Shown: positions 46,803-58,817, numbered from the stretch's first letter. The stretch is 64,000 nt of DNA from Cephalotus follicularis (GCA_001972305.1 BDDD01005187.1:4379-68378); one strand, 5' to 3'. The notes: generated by a model not told the origin, from the letters alone. A program made the numbers and translations.

Positions 46803-49800
46803 TGTAACACCCCCGATTCGGAGGGAGTCGTTACGGTTCTTAATCCGAGACTAAGCATAACCTATCATATAACATGGCTCAATTTTATTCCTTTTTATCA
46901 ATTTATTAACTTGGCATATATTCCTATTTAACTATAAATCAAGGTTTGCCTTTATTCTTACTATGAAATTATTAACTCATCTTTAATTCAAATTGCGTGA
47001 TGGTCTAAACATAACATTTATAATCTAAGACATAGTCTGAAAACTTTATTCATAATCTAAAACTTAAACATAGTCTGGAATGTTAAACATAAACCAAAAG
47101 CTTAAACATAATTCTAAGTCATAAACTGAAAGGCATAACATAGTTCAAATAAGGGTCTAACATGACCATAAAAATAACTAAACATAACCGAGTCCATCAC
47201 CTAAGTGATCCTTATCATAAGTGACATCTCGCTCATCACACATTGCTCGGATGCTGTCCCAGAATACCTGCCGCATGGAAACAAAAACGCGGCTGAGCAA
47301 ACCTCAGTACAGATATAGAATCGTAAAACATAAAACGATAATTTAAAAGATAGAAAATACATGAAACTTGAAATATCATACGACACATGCATAAAATAAT
47401 TATAAACAGTTCTATCAATTCAAAACTAATATCCGAATTTCAAAACGTAAACAAATTTCAAAAACGATATCTTGAAAGCAAAATCTGATTTTCAAAGCAT
47501 AATCCAAGTTTCAATGCAAATCAAAAATCCCAAAACGATACTCAAAATCTCTTTAACATTGTCCGAGTTAAAAAGGATTTCAAAACAAAACATATCCGAT
47601 TCCAAAATCTTATCAAAGAGATCCAAAACATATAACAGAGACTTATCCGATTCTGAAATCTCATAATAGAGATCCAAACTACATATACATAAGTGCAAGG
47701 GGTTTGCAAGGCCCACATGCTCGGACGAAAAGACGTGTACGGCACTACACAATCAATCCCCAAAATCCGAATCCTTAACATATCCTAGGATCGATCCATA
47801 TGCCTCTATCACATAGCGGATCCATAAGTCCACCTCATGGGACTTATTCATAACATAGAGAGACGTCGTAGACTAATCACACTGCTACGGAAGTGTCATG
47901 TCCCCGTGCCAGGCCTATGACATGCCTATGGTACACCCCATAGGTGGGAAATATCTCTATATATCCTTATCCAAAGTTAACATACTTCCTAATGTGAAAG
48001 TCATTTTCGTTTAACACACTTCGATAGTAGAAGTCATGTTCCTTATCAAATCCAAAATCCGTATACTTTCGTATGTGAAAGTCATACTTAGCTTATAAAA
48101 CCGGTAATATTAAACTTTAGTAGGAAAACAAATTTTATAAAATGTCCAAGGTTGCATAACATTTCGTAAGCATTTCAGAGCCAAAACATAAAGTCAGAAA
48201 ATATTTATTTTCACAAAATATCTTACCGACTTTATTTCTAAACATATCAAAACACGGAGCATAATGGAGTTCATAAAATCAAAGGAATCATAATTGTAAA
48301 ACAAAACTGAATTCATTTTGGTAAAAACCGAAGGAATAGGCCACGAATGAAGAATCCGTACGTTATCCATAAAGTAAAACTATCTTTTACTATAAAAACA
48401 GTATGAGGGTATCAAGAAACGAAGATCCGTACCTTAAGCGATCACAAATATAACTTTACGAATTGACCAACAATTTCTAATTGTCCCTCGTAGCACGCAA
48501 ATCTAAAAGATACAATATCATTCACATAAGGATTAAAAAATCACTTTCAAACATCAAACAACAATTTAATAGTGTTTAAAACAGACTCCCAATCATCAGA
48601 CAAACAAACGGATTACAAAACTTAAAACCAGAAAATTCCTGGACAATTCCAGTCAACTGTATCAAGATCCAGTCGACTACTCATAGGGTGGCAGTCGACT
48701 ACATAACATAGGCAGCCGACTGCTCAAACTGGGTTGAATCCAGTCGAATGTGACAGGGGTCCAGTCAACTGTGTAAGGCAAAACAGTCGGCTGTTTCACG
48801 AGGCAGTCGACTGTTCTGGGCAACAGAACAGCAAAAACATAGCAATTCAATTCCAATTTTCTGTCAAAACCATATTACAACATTACCAGATGATCTTAAA
48901 CACTTATATAGGACTCATGTGACTTAACAGTTACATTTACACACAAGGAATCATGCAGTGGGTGACCATACTCATCAAGACAATTTTCCAATTCATTGTA
49001 TACTTAATTCCATTACAAAATTTTTGTCAAACACCCATTATCATATTCAAAACCTGTTTGTATGATTACAAGACACTTCCTAACGTTCTAACAATCTCAG
49101 AACATCAGCAAAACATGCATGGCAGGGAGTAAAACAAAACCAACATACTAGCAGCCCATGCAACTGGATAATGTAAAACGAAAACTCGCTGCTATGCCAT
49201 ATTAACAGAGGAAAACCAACCTGATTTCGTGAAACAAAAAGGAACAAAACAGATTCCAAGCTTTACAGATTCGGCTACCAGGCTCAACAAAGTTGTGAGG
49301 CATAAACAATGTGCCATTGTGCATATAAACAGAAAATATGAGGCAACTTTTGGCTTGGATAAGGAAAGATGAATCCAAAATCTGATAGAATAGGGGAAGA
49401 GGCACACAATTTGGGATTGAGGGGGAGAATTAAGGGAAGGAATCAGTTTTTGTGAGGGAGAGAGCAAGAGTACGGGAGAGGGAGAGGGAAAATAGAAAGC
49501 AATAGGTTTTAAAATAGGAAAAAGGGGTTTATTTCCCAAAATGCTCAAATTTTGCCATAATACATTATTTCATTTTCACTTTAAAACACTTTTGCCATAT
49601 TAATAATAAAATCTGATTTAATATTTATACAAAATATAATTCGATTAATTTTACTTATTTATATACATAGTCCAACCAATATTCAATAGCCCAAAATTAA
49701 CATCTTTAAGCCAAAAACATAAAAGCCCAAAATTATAATATCATATAGTCCGTAATTTAAAATAGGCCAACAAAATAACAAAACGATAAACTTTTGTTTT

Positions 49801-49941
49801 TCCAAAAATCATATTCTAATAAATATGAAAAGCCCTAGGTTAAAATTATACAGCCCAAAGATCACATTATGCCAACATAATATAACAAAGCTAGATCAAA
49901 TAAAAATCCAAAATTTTACACTCGAAAATCGGGGTATTACA
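46803..49941 (-). mobile_element. solo LTR F2
   Basis: Plus-strand ends are TGTAACACCCCCGATTCGG and AAATCGGGGTATTACA, unusually long inverted termini. It is flanked by TCTTT at 46798-46802 and 49942-49946. The empty site is seen in copia LTR 2 near 58447. It is 3,139 bp with no gag or pol. Minus orientation is inferred from TATA-like TATATAAATA near 49659-49668 and a pyrimidine-rich leader in front of it. An AGTCGACT-type array lies at 48650-48830. Confidence 0.9.
48650..48830. repeat. CAGTCGACTG motif array in F2
   Basis: Eight copies in 180 bp: CAGTCAACTG, CAGTCGACTA twice, CAGCCGACTG, CAGTCGAATG, CAGTCAACTG, CAGTCGGCTG and CAGTCGACTG. Confidence 0.88.
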
Positions 49942-50310
49942 TCTTTATATGACGTTGACGTCCATAGGTAAGAAGTTAACTCCACTTGCTTTCTACGTTA
50001 ACTTCCAAGTCATTGACGCTGACATCTTTTGAAAGGCATTGACGTAAATCATCTTTTCCCTGCACGTTGAAGCAGATAGTGGATGACGTTGACGAGAATA
50101 ATCTTTTCAAGCCCAGAACGTGTATCCATTCCCAGCACGTTGACGCGTAAAATATGATCATTGACGCCTAAAGAACTGATATGCATTTTTATGCTTTCTT
50201 GCAATACAAGTTAACTTAGATAAACTTAGATAATGATTCCTTCACATTAAGCAAATACATTACGTGTTTTGTTATCATCAAAACAAGGATTGTAACATAT
50301 AATGTCAACA

Positions 50311-50625
50311 ATCTCCCCTTTTTTGATGATGACAAAACAAACATAATAGGAAGGTATAAAACATAAATTTAACTTGTGCGAGAAGTAACATGTCAACACA
50401 CACTATGCATATGTCATACCAATAATTTTAAAGAACAGAATAAAAGAGAATGAAAACTCATGAAATCAAAGAGAATGAAAACTCATGAAGAAATGAAAAC
50501 TCATGAAATCAAAGAAATGAAAACTCCCCTTTAATGACACTCCCATTTTTTAACACAAATACATACACCACACACTCCCCCTTTTTTGAAAGCATCAAAA
50601 AGAATTCACAGCTCCCCCTTAATCA
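50311..50625 (-). other. copia A multiple polypurine tracts
   Basis: The minus strand has AAAAAAGGGGAGAT directly before the LTR (50324-50311). Further AAGGGGGAG- or AGGGGAG-type tracts lie near 50525, 50576 and 50612. Multiple tracts are a Sirevirus trait. A short GAAAACTCATGAAATCAAA repeat occupies about 50451-50530. The B copy has the same arrangement. Confidence 0.7.
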
Positions 50626-50646
50626 AAGACCTAGATGCATATGAAA

Positions 50647-52110
50647 CTATTCCATTTCACACGAGCCTAGTTCTCTCCTAAAGTGTGAGAATGTACTTTC
50701 ATCAAGTGGTTTGGTGAAAATATCAACAATTTGTTGTTGTGTGGGAATATATGTGAGAGTAACATCTTCTTTTTCTATCTGATCTCTAATAAAGTGATGT
50801 CTAATGTCTATATGCTTTGTTCTAGAATGATGAACAGGATTTTTAGACAAACAAATGGTACTAGTGTTATCACATTTAATAGGAATTTTACTAAATCTAT
50901 AGCCATAATCTACTAATTGTTCTTTCATCCAAAGTGCCCGGGCATAACAACTTCCGTCCGCAAAGTACTCATCCTTAGTAGTAGATAGTGCAACCGAGTT
51001 TTGCTTTTCACTGAACCATGAGACTAACATGCTACCTAGGAATTGACAAGAGCCACTTGTGCTCTTTCGGCCAACTTTGTATCCGCCGAAGTCAGCATCA
51101 GAATAGGTATGCATTTCAATATTAGAATCTCTAGAATACCATAATCCTAGTGTATGTGTATATGCAAGATATTTAAAAATACGTTTTGCAGCAAAGAGAT
51201 GTGATTCTTTAGGATCAGACTGAAAACGTGCACGCAAACACACAACAAATAATATGTCAGGTCTACTTACAATAAGATATAATAAAGAACCTATCATACT
51301 TCTAAAAAGCTTTTGATCAACAGATTTACCTTTCTCATCCTTATCCAGCTTTGTTGAAGTACTCATCGGTGTCTTGCTATGTTTTGCATTCTCTAAACCA
51401 AAGCGTTTGAGTAGATCCCTCACATATTTGGATTGACTTATGAAGATCCCATCTTTGAGTTGTCTAATTTGTAGTCCAAGAAAGAAACTGGGTTCTCCCA
51501 TCATACTCATTTCGATCTCATCTTGCATCGACTTAGCAAAATTCTTACATAACAAATCATTAGTAGAACCAAATACAATATCATCCACATAAATTTGCAC
51601 AATCAAGATATCATCATTATGTTTCTTTGTAAACCAGGTAATATCAACAAAACCACGTTTAAAATCATTTAAAATTAGGAAATTGCTCAATCATTCATAC
51701 CAAGCTCGTGATCTTGTTTTAAACCGTACAAAGCTTTTTCCAATTTAAATACATGATCAAGATAAAAAGGATCAATAAAACCAAGGGGTTGTTCAACAAA
51801 AACTTGTTCTTTTATAAATCCATTTTAAAACGCACTTTTAACATCCATTTGATATAAAGTAAAATTTTTATGAGATGCAAAAGCAAGTAACATGAGAATG
51901 GATTCAAGTCTAGCTACGGGAGCATACGATTCATCAAAATCTATCCCTTCTTCTTGAGAATAGCCCTTAGCAACAAGTCTAGCATTGTTCCTCACAACTA
52001 TACCTTGATCATCCATTTTATTTCTAAAAACACATTTTGTACCAATAACCGAATGATCATTAGGTCCTGCTACAAGTTCCCATGCATTGTTACGTTTAAA
52101 CTGATTTAGC
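50647..52110 (-). pseudogene. copia A reverse transcriptase and RNase H
   Basis: Ty1/copia RT (RVT_2) would copy the genome; the attached RNase H would degrade the template. The N-terminal RT part lies at 52016-51825 ([26 protein letters not shown]). A one-base loss in the YGLKQ region near 51710 breaks the frame, and a 347-residue stretch is then open from 51690 to 50647. There YVDD is at residues 34-37, followed by FFLGLQI, SKYVRDLL, KTPMSTSTKLDKDE and MIGSLLYL. RNase H follows with YSDADFGGYK, KSTSGSCQFLG and SWFSEKQNSVALST. The C-terminus has FTKPLDESTF. Wording of the motifs is Sirevirus-like. Confidence 0.9.
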
Positions 52111-52115
52111 TCTTT

Positions 52116-53672
52116 TTACATAGCTATAATCCAAAATTCATCAACTTCAGCCTTATTTATATTTTTAGGCTCGATTTGTGAAAGAAAAGCTAAATAGTTA
52201 CATGCATTGTATGATGACCTAGTAGTTACACCTCTAGAAGGGTTACCTATGATTGCATCACTCGGATAGTCTCTAACAAGATTTCTATTCCTAACTCGGG
52301 GAATATCTAAAGTATGAGAAGATGTTCCAACTACATCATCTAAAGGTTGACTATCATTCAAAGATATATCATCAACATTTTCTTGAAGTAAATCAACAAC
52401 ATCATCATCCATATGAGTAGAGATTGAAACATTAGATTCATCAAATATAACTTGCATAGATTCTTCAACAACTAATCTTTTCTTATTGAAAATTCTATAA
52501 GCTTTACTAGAGTTGGTGTATCCAAGAAATATACCTTCATCAGCTTTTGCATCGAACTTACCGAGGTTCTCTTTTCCGTTGTTATGCACAAAACACTTGC
52601 ATCCAAATGCTCGAAAGTAACTATTGTTAGGCTTTCTCTGCCCCCATAATTCATATGTAGTCTTTTTGTGAATTGGCCTTATTGTTATTTGATTCAACAC
52701 ATAGCATGGAGTGTTTACGGCCTCAACCCAAAAATATTTAGGTAAACTATTTTCACATAACATAGTTCTAGCCATTTCTTGTAAAGTACAATTTTTCCTT
52801 TCTACAACTCCGTTTTGTTGAGGAGTTCTAGGGGTTGAAAAATCATGATTAAAACCATTTTCATTACAAAAGATCTCAAAATCGACATTTTCAAATTCTT
52901 TACCGTGATCACTTCTAATAGAGTTAATAGTAGAGTTCTTTTCATTTTGAACTTTCTTACAAAATATTTTAAATTCAATAAAGGCATCACTTTTTTTTGT
53001 CAAAAATAAAGTCCAATTAAAAATCCTTAACAATTACTAAAGCAAATTGTTTTCCACCAAGGCTCTTAGTTCTAGATGGTCCAAACAAGTCCATGTGTAA
53101 TTGTTCTAATGGCATAGTTGTAGAAATAACATTTTTACTTTTAAAAGATGTTCTTATTTGCTTTCCCATTTGACAAGCATCACAAATTTTATCCTTTTCA
53201 AAAGAGATTTTGGGAAGGCCTTTAACAAGATCATGTTTCAAAATTTTGGAGATAGTATTCATACTAGCATGTCCTAATCTCCTATGCCATAACCAACTAT
53301 TATCATTGTTCATAGAAACAAGACATTTAACATTTTAAAAATCAAGGGCTTTTATATTAACAACATAAATATTGTCTTGTCTTTATCCAATGAACTTGAT
53401 TGAATTATCTAAAACATTCACTACAATGCAATGTGTCTTTTTGAATGTAACTCTATAACCCTTATCACATAATTGAGTTATGCTAAGAAAGTTATGTTTG
53501 AGTCCTCTAACAAACAAGACATTATCAATAGAAGTTGAGGAATTTTTACCTATAGTGCCAACTCCTTCAATCTTCCCTTTCGCATTGTCTCCAAAAGTTT
53601 CAAGTCCCCCGTCTTTTAGCTTTAGGGTAATGAATTGATTCTTTTTACCCGTTATATGTTTGGTGCATCCAC
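52116..53672 (-). pseudogene. copia A integrase and protease C-terminal part
   Basis: Integrase is read leftwards: the zinc part LWHRRLGHASMNTISK…CDACQMGK (53313-53140), then the catalytic core with SIRSDHGKEF (second Asp) and TPQQNGVVERKN (Glu) from 53033. ELWGQRKP and GCKCFVHN follow, ending at TAA 52116-52118. A frameshift lies near 53020. From 53390 to 53672 the protease C-terminal half is visible (LKLKDGGLETF, IDNVLFVRGLKHNFLS), with a TAA at 53383-53385 also present in copy B. Solo LTR E2 cuts the protease right at its active-site region. Confidence 0.85.
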
Positions 53673-56600
53673 TATAACGACCCGCATTAATTTTGGATAA
53701 ATTGATGTTGGGCCAGGGGGAAATTTTTTTTCTTCTCTCCTTGGTGGTGTTGGTTTGGGCTTCTCGTTGGTTAAGTGGTTGTTGGCTTTGGGCTAGGATG
53801 GAGGCCCAATGTTTGTATGATGGTTTAAGAGTTAAGAGTTGTTTAGTTGGTGTTGGGATATATGCAAAGCTTGTTTAGGAAGCTTGATGGTTGACTTCGG
53901 TAGATATGATATCCATCACCTCATGCTGAAAGAAGCAGTTGGGAGAGTGAGCCTTCATCTTTCATTTTCTTCTTTGTCCTTCTTCTGAAACTTCCAGCTT
54001 TGTCTGAGCTTGGAACTTTCTTTACTCGTCTACGCATCTAGCATTTGAGTGTTCTCCTCAGTACCTTTTGGTGCGTCGCATGGTTGGTGCAGACATGACC
54101 TTTGAGGCCGAGGAAGAGCTTCGACTTGGTTTTCATGGTTGTATGTGGTGCATAGCTTCAGAGATGTTGATCATGGTAGCTAAGAGTTGTTGTGTGTTGG
54201 TCTTGCAGAGGAAGATCTAGGCACGGAGTCTGCACAGCAAGGGAGCTAGCTGAGAAAGCTGTTGATACTAGTGAGTGGGATGTTCTTCTTCTATCAATTG
54301 ATAACTGAGAGTTCATTGTTTATATGCCCTTCCATGGTATTATCTTGACTAGGATTTCTTCTCCTGTCATCTTGTTGATATTGAATGTGAATACTGATTT
54401 GCCTGGGTTGAACTTGTTGTTTCCCCTTTCTTGTTGAGTACTCCTGCTTTATTTGATAACATGTGTTCTTGTCCTTGGAACTGGTTACTGGGTGCTGATT
54501 ACTTGGTTACGTATGAGATTGCCGGCACAAGATGGTCTAAGTAGTGATACACTTACATCTGAGCCGAGGTTCTCCTCTGATATCTCGTCAAGGGTTGAAC
54601 TGAGCGGTGATTCGCGGGCCCCTTGGACGATATTAACGCTATGTGATTGCTGACGAGGTAGCTTTTCGATCGAGGTTCACTTAGTGTAGTGCTGAGCTCG
54701 TGATTGCCGATGGGGGTGGGCTTGCGTAGCCCCTCTTTCGAGGTTCATGTAGTTAGGTGAGCCAACGTATGATTTTTTGGGGGAGGAGAGCTTGCGCAGC
54801 CCTTCTACCGATGTTCATGCAGTGCTCTGGAAGTGGGTATCTATATGGAATATATGAGGGATGTGTTCAATCTTGTAGCCCATGACCGCGTTGATATAAC
54901 GTCAACGGAGTTTGTTATTTATGCTGCCGAGGTGGTTCCGGCTATGGATGTGTGTGAGTCATTTGTGCATGTTCGTGTGTGGAATGTGCTTGTGATTGAT
55001 ACAGTACCAGTAGTCCCCCTGAGAATTGTTGATCCTTAGAGTTGATCTTTTGTTGATCCTTGGATCCTTGGCATGTTCTGATATATAAACTGTTGTTTAT
55101 CTTATTTCCTTGAGGTCAGTCGTTGAGTTGGTAGCTCTAACGTCTCCTCGGACTTTTCCTTGTTATCGATATCCTTGTATATTTTCACCTCTGCCTTGTT
55201 TTGTTGAGTAGGGGAGATGGGTTATCCTCGGCCCAGTTGGGGCAGGGCACATTCACCTTGACTCTTGGCACCCCGGTCGAAGTGGGTCGCCCAGGATTAT
55301 TCCTTGATCTTATTCACTAGTCAATTGGACTAATCCCCTCTCAGTTTGGTGTACAGACGGAGTGGGGCAACAGTGTTCTTGAGATCCACTAAGGACAGCT
55401 TGTTCAGAGAGGTAGACGCCGGACGTAACATCTTAGGATGGATCCTAGGCCTCGAACACCTTCATGCATTTGAGGACATTCTTGGGGTTTTTGTATAGTT
55501 TGTTATATCTATGCCTTGTAAAACCTTCTCTGTAAACATGTGTATATACTCTTGGATGTTGGGCGTCCTCGGCAGTTTTCCCGGGACCGTGTATATAATT
55601 CAATCCTTGTCTTTTGTTTTATATACTGTGTTGTTTGTGCTGTTTTCCCAGCCCTGTTTTTGATAAGTGTTTTGGGCATACAAGGACGGTGTGTGAGTTC
55701 GGGGGTTGTGGGACCCTGGGCAGGGTAGCAGGTCTTCCCAGCCCTGGCCTTGGTGGAACTGCAGTGTTTCTCCTCGGGCCTTTCGTGCATGGCACCTCTG
55801 CTGAGATGACGGGGGAAGGGGTGCTTTGATCACGGTTGGTCAACCCTTTAGGTTGACTTTGTACCTCGGGTTGGTTGACCGTAAGCTAAGGTATGGTGGC
55901 ATCCCCGGGTGTTGTTCCCGGGCATACTGTAGACGTTAAGTGGAGGTAAGTAGTTTTCCTTAGTTTTGCCCGACCTCCCGACCTCGGACCAGCTCGGTCC
56001 CTGGAGATGTTTTGGTGGGTGAGCCCTGGTGGATCCCTGGGCACCTGGCCAGGGTGAGATTCTATCTCCTTTGTGCAGTTTGAGCTTTTGGGGGACCTCG
56101 GGTAGTTGTCCCATACGCTTGGCATTTGTCCCCAGGCCCTTGTGTTGATCCCTGGCTTAGACTTTTGTTCAGTGTTGTCATCCAATGATGACATGTCCGA
56201 GGATGGTTCATCCTGGGAAGGCGTGTCTTAGGATGGGGCGCAGGGCTGGCTTGTGTTAGGTTATGTTGTGTTGGCATCCCTGCTCGGGACCCCAGGCAAG
56301 ACGTAGTGTTGCATTCTCTACCCTGGCTCCCTTCCCTGGTATGTTCCCTTTTGTGGAACGGTGCGTTTGGGCAGTGGGTATGGTGCGTTGTTCCCTTTAG
56401 TTAAACGGTGCGTTTGCTAAGTGGGTGTTGTGCGCGTTTCTTTTAGTTAAACGGTGAGCGTTAGGGATGGTTTAAGCAAGGTACGGTTTTACCCTTCCTT
56501 CTTTCCTCCTTCCTGCTCGGGTGTTTCTTCTTTTTATGCCTTGGGAGCGTCTGGCCTGGGGAGTGCGGCTGTCCTCGGCAGCGCGTTTTTGACGCCTTCC

Positions 56601-56716
56601 CTGACCTTAGTGTTAGCCTTTGTTGTTGTTGGGGATTGGTTAGGGATCCATGTGAGGGATCCTTCCACCTAGCACGGCCGTCCTCGGGAGGGGGTGCCCG
56701 GGAACGGGGCGTGTCA
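53673..56716 (+). mobile_element. solo LTR E2 (family of E)
   Basis: Starts TATAACGACCCGCATTAAT (TG changed to TA) and ends ACGGGGCGTGTCA. It is flanked by TCCAC at 53668-53672 and 56717-56721; copy B near 62178 shows the empty site. It is 3,044 bp and collinear with the E LTRs, including the repeat block (54515-54830) and the conserved motif (55313-55356). It contains no gag or pol, so it is a solo LTR. Confidence 0.92.
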
Positions 56717-57592
56717 TCCACTATCCATATACCATTGATTGGTTTTGGCATTCAAGTGCTCCTACAAGCAATCAAAATCAAGTTGATGTTTTTGGTACCC
56801 AAACAACTTCGGGTCCTTTTAGGTTAGTTGTAAAAGTTCCTTTTGGAACCGAAACCCTTTTAACATTAACATTATAATTTCTATGCCAACATGTATATGA
56901 AGTATGTCCATACTTGCCACAAAAATTACAAGAGATAAAATGCATTCTATACCAACATTTAGTAGAAACATGTCCAACTTTACCACAAACATTACAAGAA
57001 ACATTGTTAATTTTCTTTTTAACAACATTGTCATTTTTCTTTCTATCAATCAAATTATTAAAAGGAACAACTTTATTAATTTCATCAAAACCTAAGCCAG
57101 CCCAATCAAAAACACACATTTGAACACCTAAAAGGTTATCAAGTTTTTCACTACTATGTGAAAATTTTGAAAAGGTCTTCTTAAGAGCATCTACTTCAAT
57201 TTTTAACTTTTCATTTTCATTAATAGCACTACTAGATAATTCTAAAGACATGTTAACAATATCTAATTCATTTTTCAAAGATTCATTTTCAATAGATAAT
57301 CGATTAACTTCTTTTTTCAATATATATATTTCATCCTTAGAAGCATTTGATTTTAGCTCATTATTTTCAATAGTTAATCCTTTTATCTTAGCCTTTAAAG
57401 AGGAAATAATAGAAGTGTACCTATCTACAACTTTAACGAAATCATCATAACTTACCTCATTCGCTCATTTTCTTGAATGATCTTCATCACTATCGCTTTT
57501 GGATGCATCTTTTGCCATAAGACACAAGCTTGTTCCATAACATTCTTCCAGCAACTTGAGGTAAGTGATGCAGAAAAAATAACCACCCTTTC
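56717..57592 (-). pseudogene. copia A gag (N-terminus deleted)
   Basis: Read leftwards: a stub of the UBN2-type gag, a Lys/Glu/Asn-rich coiled-coil-like part (57320-57140), and two CX2CX4HX4C knuckles, CNVCGKVGHVSTKC (residues 109-122) and CNFCGKYGHTSYTC (131-144). The WYMDSG start of the protease follows at the E2 junction. Compared with copy B, about 330 bp of gag N-terminus plus the leader are gone. At 57555-57592 unrelated filler joins straight to LTR 2. It would have coated RNA in particles. Confidence 0.82.
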
Positions 57593-58817
57593 TAAACTTG
57601 TCACCTTTTTAAAACTTGTCCAATGATAATGTAAACAAGCAATCAAAAACAGATAAATCAAATATAAGCAATAAACTAAATTGCAATAAGATAAAGAGTA
57701 AGGGAAGAAGTGACAAACAAAGTTTATAGTGGTTCGGCCCAATCGATGCCTACGTCCACTCTCCCAAGGCGCAACTTGAGGTTCCACTAGGATGTAATAC
57801 CACCGGTTACAAACAATAACTCTGGATTTTTACAAGCTCAATCCAAACTTGGACTTTTGTGAGTTCAATCCTAACTCGGAATTTAAAGCTAAATCCTAAC
57901 TTTGAGGTTAAGGCACTAACGACCTTGGGTTACACAAATGGGAAGTTGTGTTTGAGTTTTTCTTTTACCTTTAAAAGGTTGTATATAAAAATGAAACTCA
58001 AAAACTATATCAAAAGATATAACAAAAACAAAGCTCTTTTAAGAATGATAGAACACTTGTATATTTGCTTGCTTTGGCTTGAGATGATTTCTTCATGTGT
58101 TGAGTCTCTATTTATAGTGTTCAGAAGCATAGAGCCGTTTCTAGAGTTCAGGGAACATCAAATAGCCGTTGGAGCTATTCGGAGAAAGAATCACCATTTC
58201 AGCCCTTTGAAAATTTGCAGATTCTGTGTTTTAGCTATCATTAGCGTTGACGTGTACGCATGCCGTTGACGTCTATCCTCTTATGCGTTGACTCCTGTAG
58301 CTCTCTGCGTTATCACTCAAGGCTTTAGTTCTCTTTACGTTGACGTCCATAATTGGCGTTGACGTATAAAGGCAAGATGTTGATGCTATAATGTCTTTGC
58401 GTTGCCGTCCAAACCTACTGTCCAAAATGTACACCATTTGCGTTGACGTCTTTATATGACGTTGATGTCCATAGGTAAGATGTTAACTCCACTTGCTTTC
58501 TACGTTAACTTCCAAGTCATTGACGTTGACATCTTTTCAAAGGCGTTGACATAAATCATATTTTCCCAGCACGTTGACGCGGATAATGGATGACGTTGAC
58601 GATAATCATCTTTTCAAGCCCAAAACGTGTATCCATTCCCAGCAGATTGACGCGTAAAATATGATCGTTGACGCCAAAAGAACTGATACGCATTTTTAAG
58701 CTTTCTTGAAATACAAGTTAACTTAGATAAACTTAGATAATGATTCATTCACATTAAGCAAATACATTAGGTGTTTTGTTATCATCAAAACAAGGATTGT
58801 AACATATAATGTCAACA
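57593..58817 (-). mobile_element. copia LTR 2 (shared by A and B)
   Basis: Uninterrupted LTR: on the minus strand TGTTGACATTATATG at 58817 to …GGTGACAAGTTTA at 57593. CTATAAATAG lies at 58117-58108. The motif array at 58245-58675 lies 130-570 bp upstream of it. It serves as 5' LTR of A and 3' LTR of B. Confidence 0.9.
58245..58675. repeat. CGTTGACG motif array in copia LTR 2
   Basis: Eleven exact GTTGAC cores in 430 bp, most as GCGTTGACGTC, ACGTTGACGTC or CGTTGACGCG, plus variants (GTTGATG, GTTAAC). CGTTGACG contains both a W-box core (TTGAC) and a bZIP/TGA core (TGACG). Confidence 0.88.

Larger units (their letters stand above)
45942..50310 (-). mobile_element. copia LTR 1 (3' LTR of A, split by F2)
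   Basis: On the minus strand it starts TGTTGACATTATATG at 50310. The segment shared by all three LTRs ends at TAAACT (45942-45947); a canonical …GACA end would be at 45948. TATA-like CTATAAATAG lies at 46466-46457. The motif array occupies 46600-46790 and 49955-50165, upstream of TATA. A conserved block lies at 46079-46114. F2 interrupts it at TCTTT. Confidence 0.85.

Noticed and set aside
49192..49548. 118-residue minus-strand ORF in F2 with a hydrophobic start
   Set aside because: It lies in the pyrimidine-rich leader of the solo LTR. The counterpart in F1 (44570-44860) does not keep the frame.
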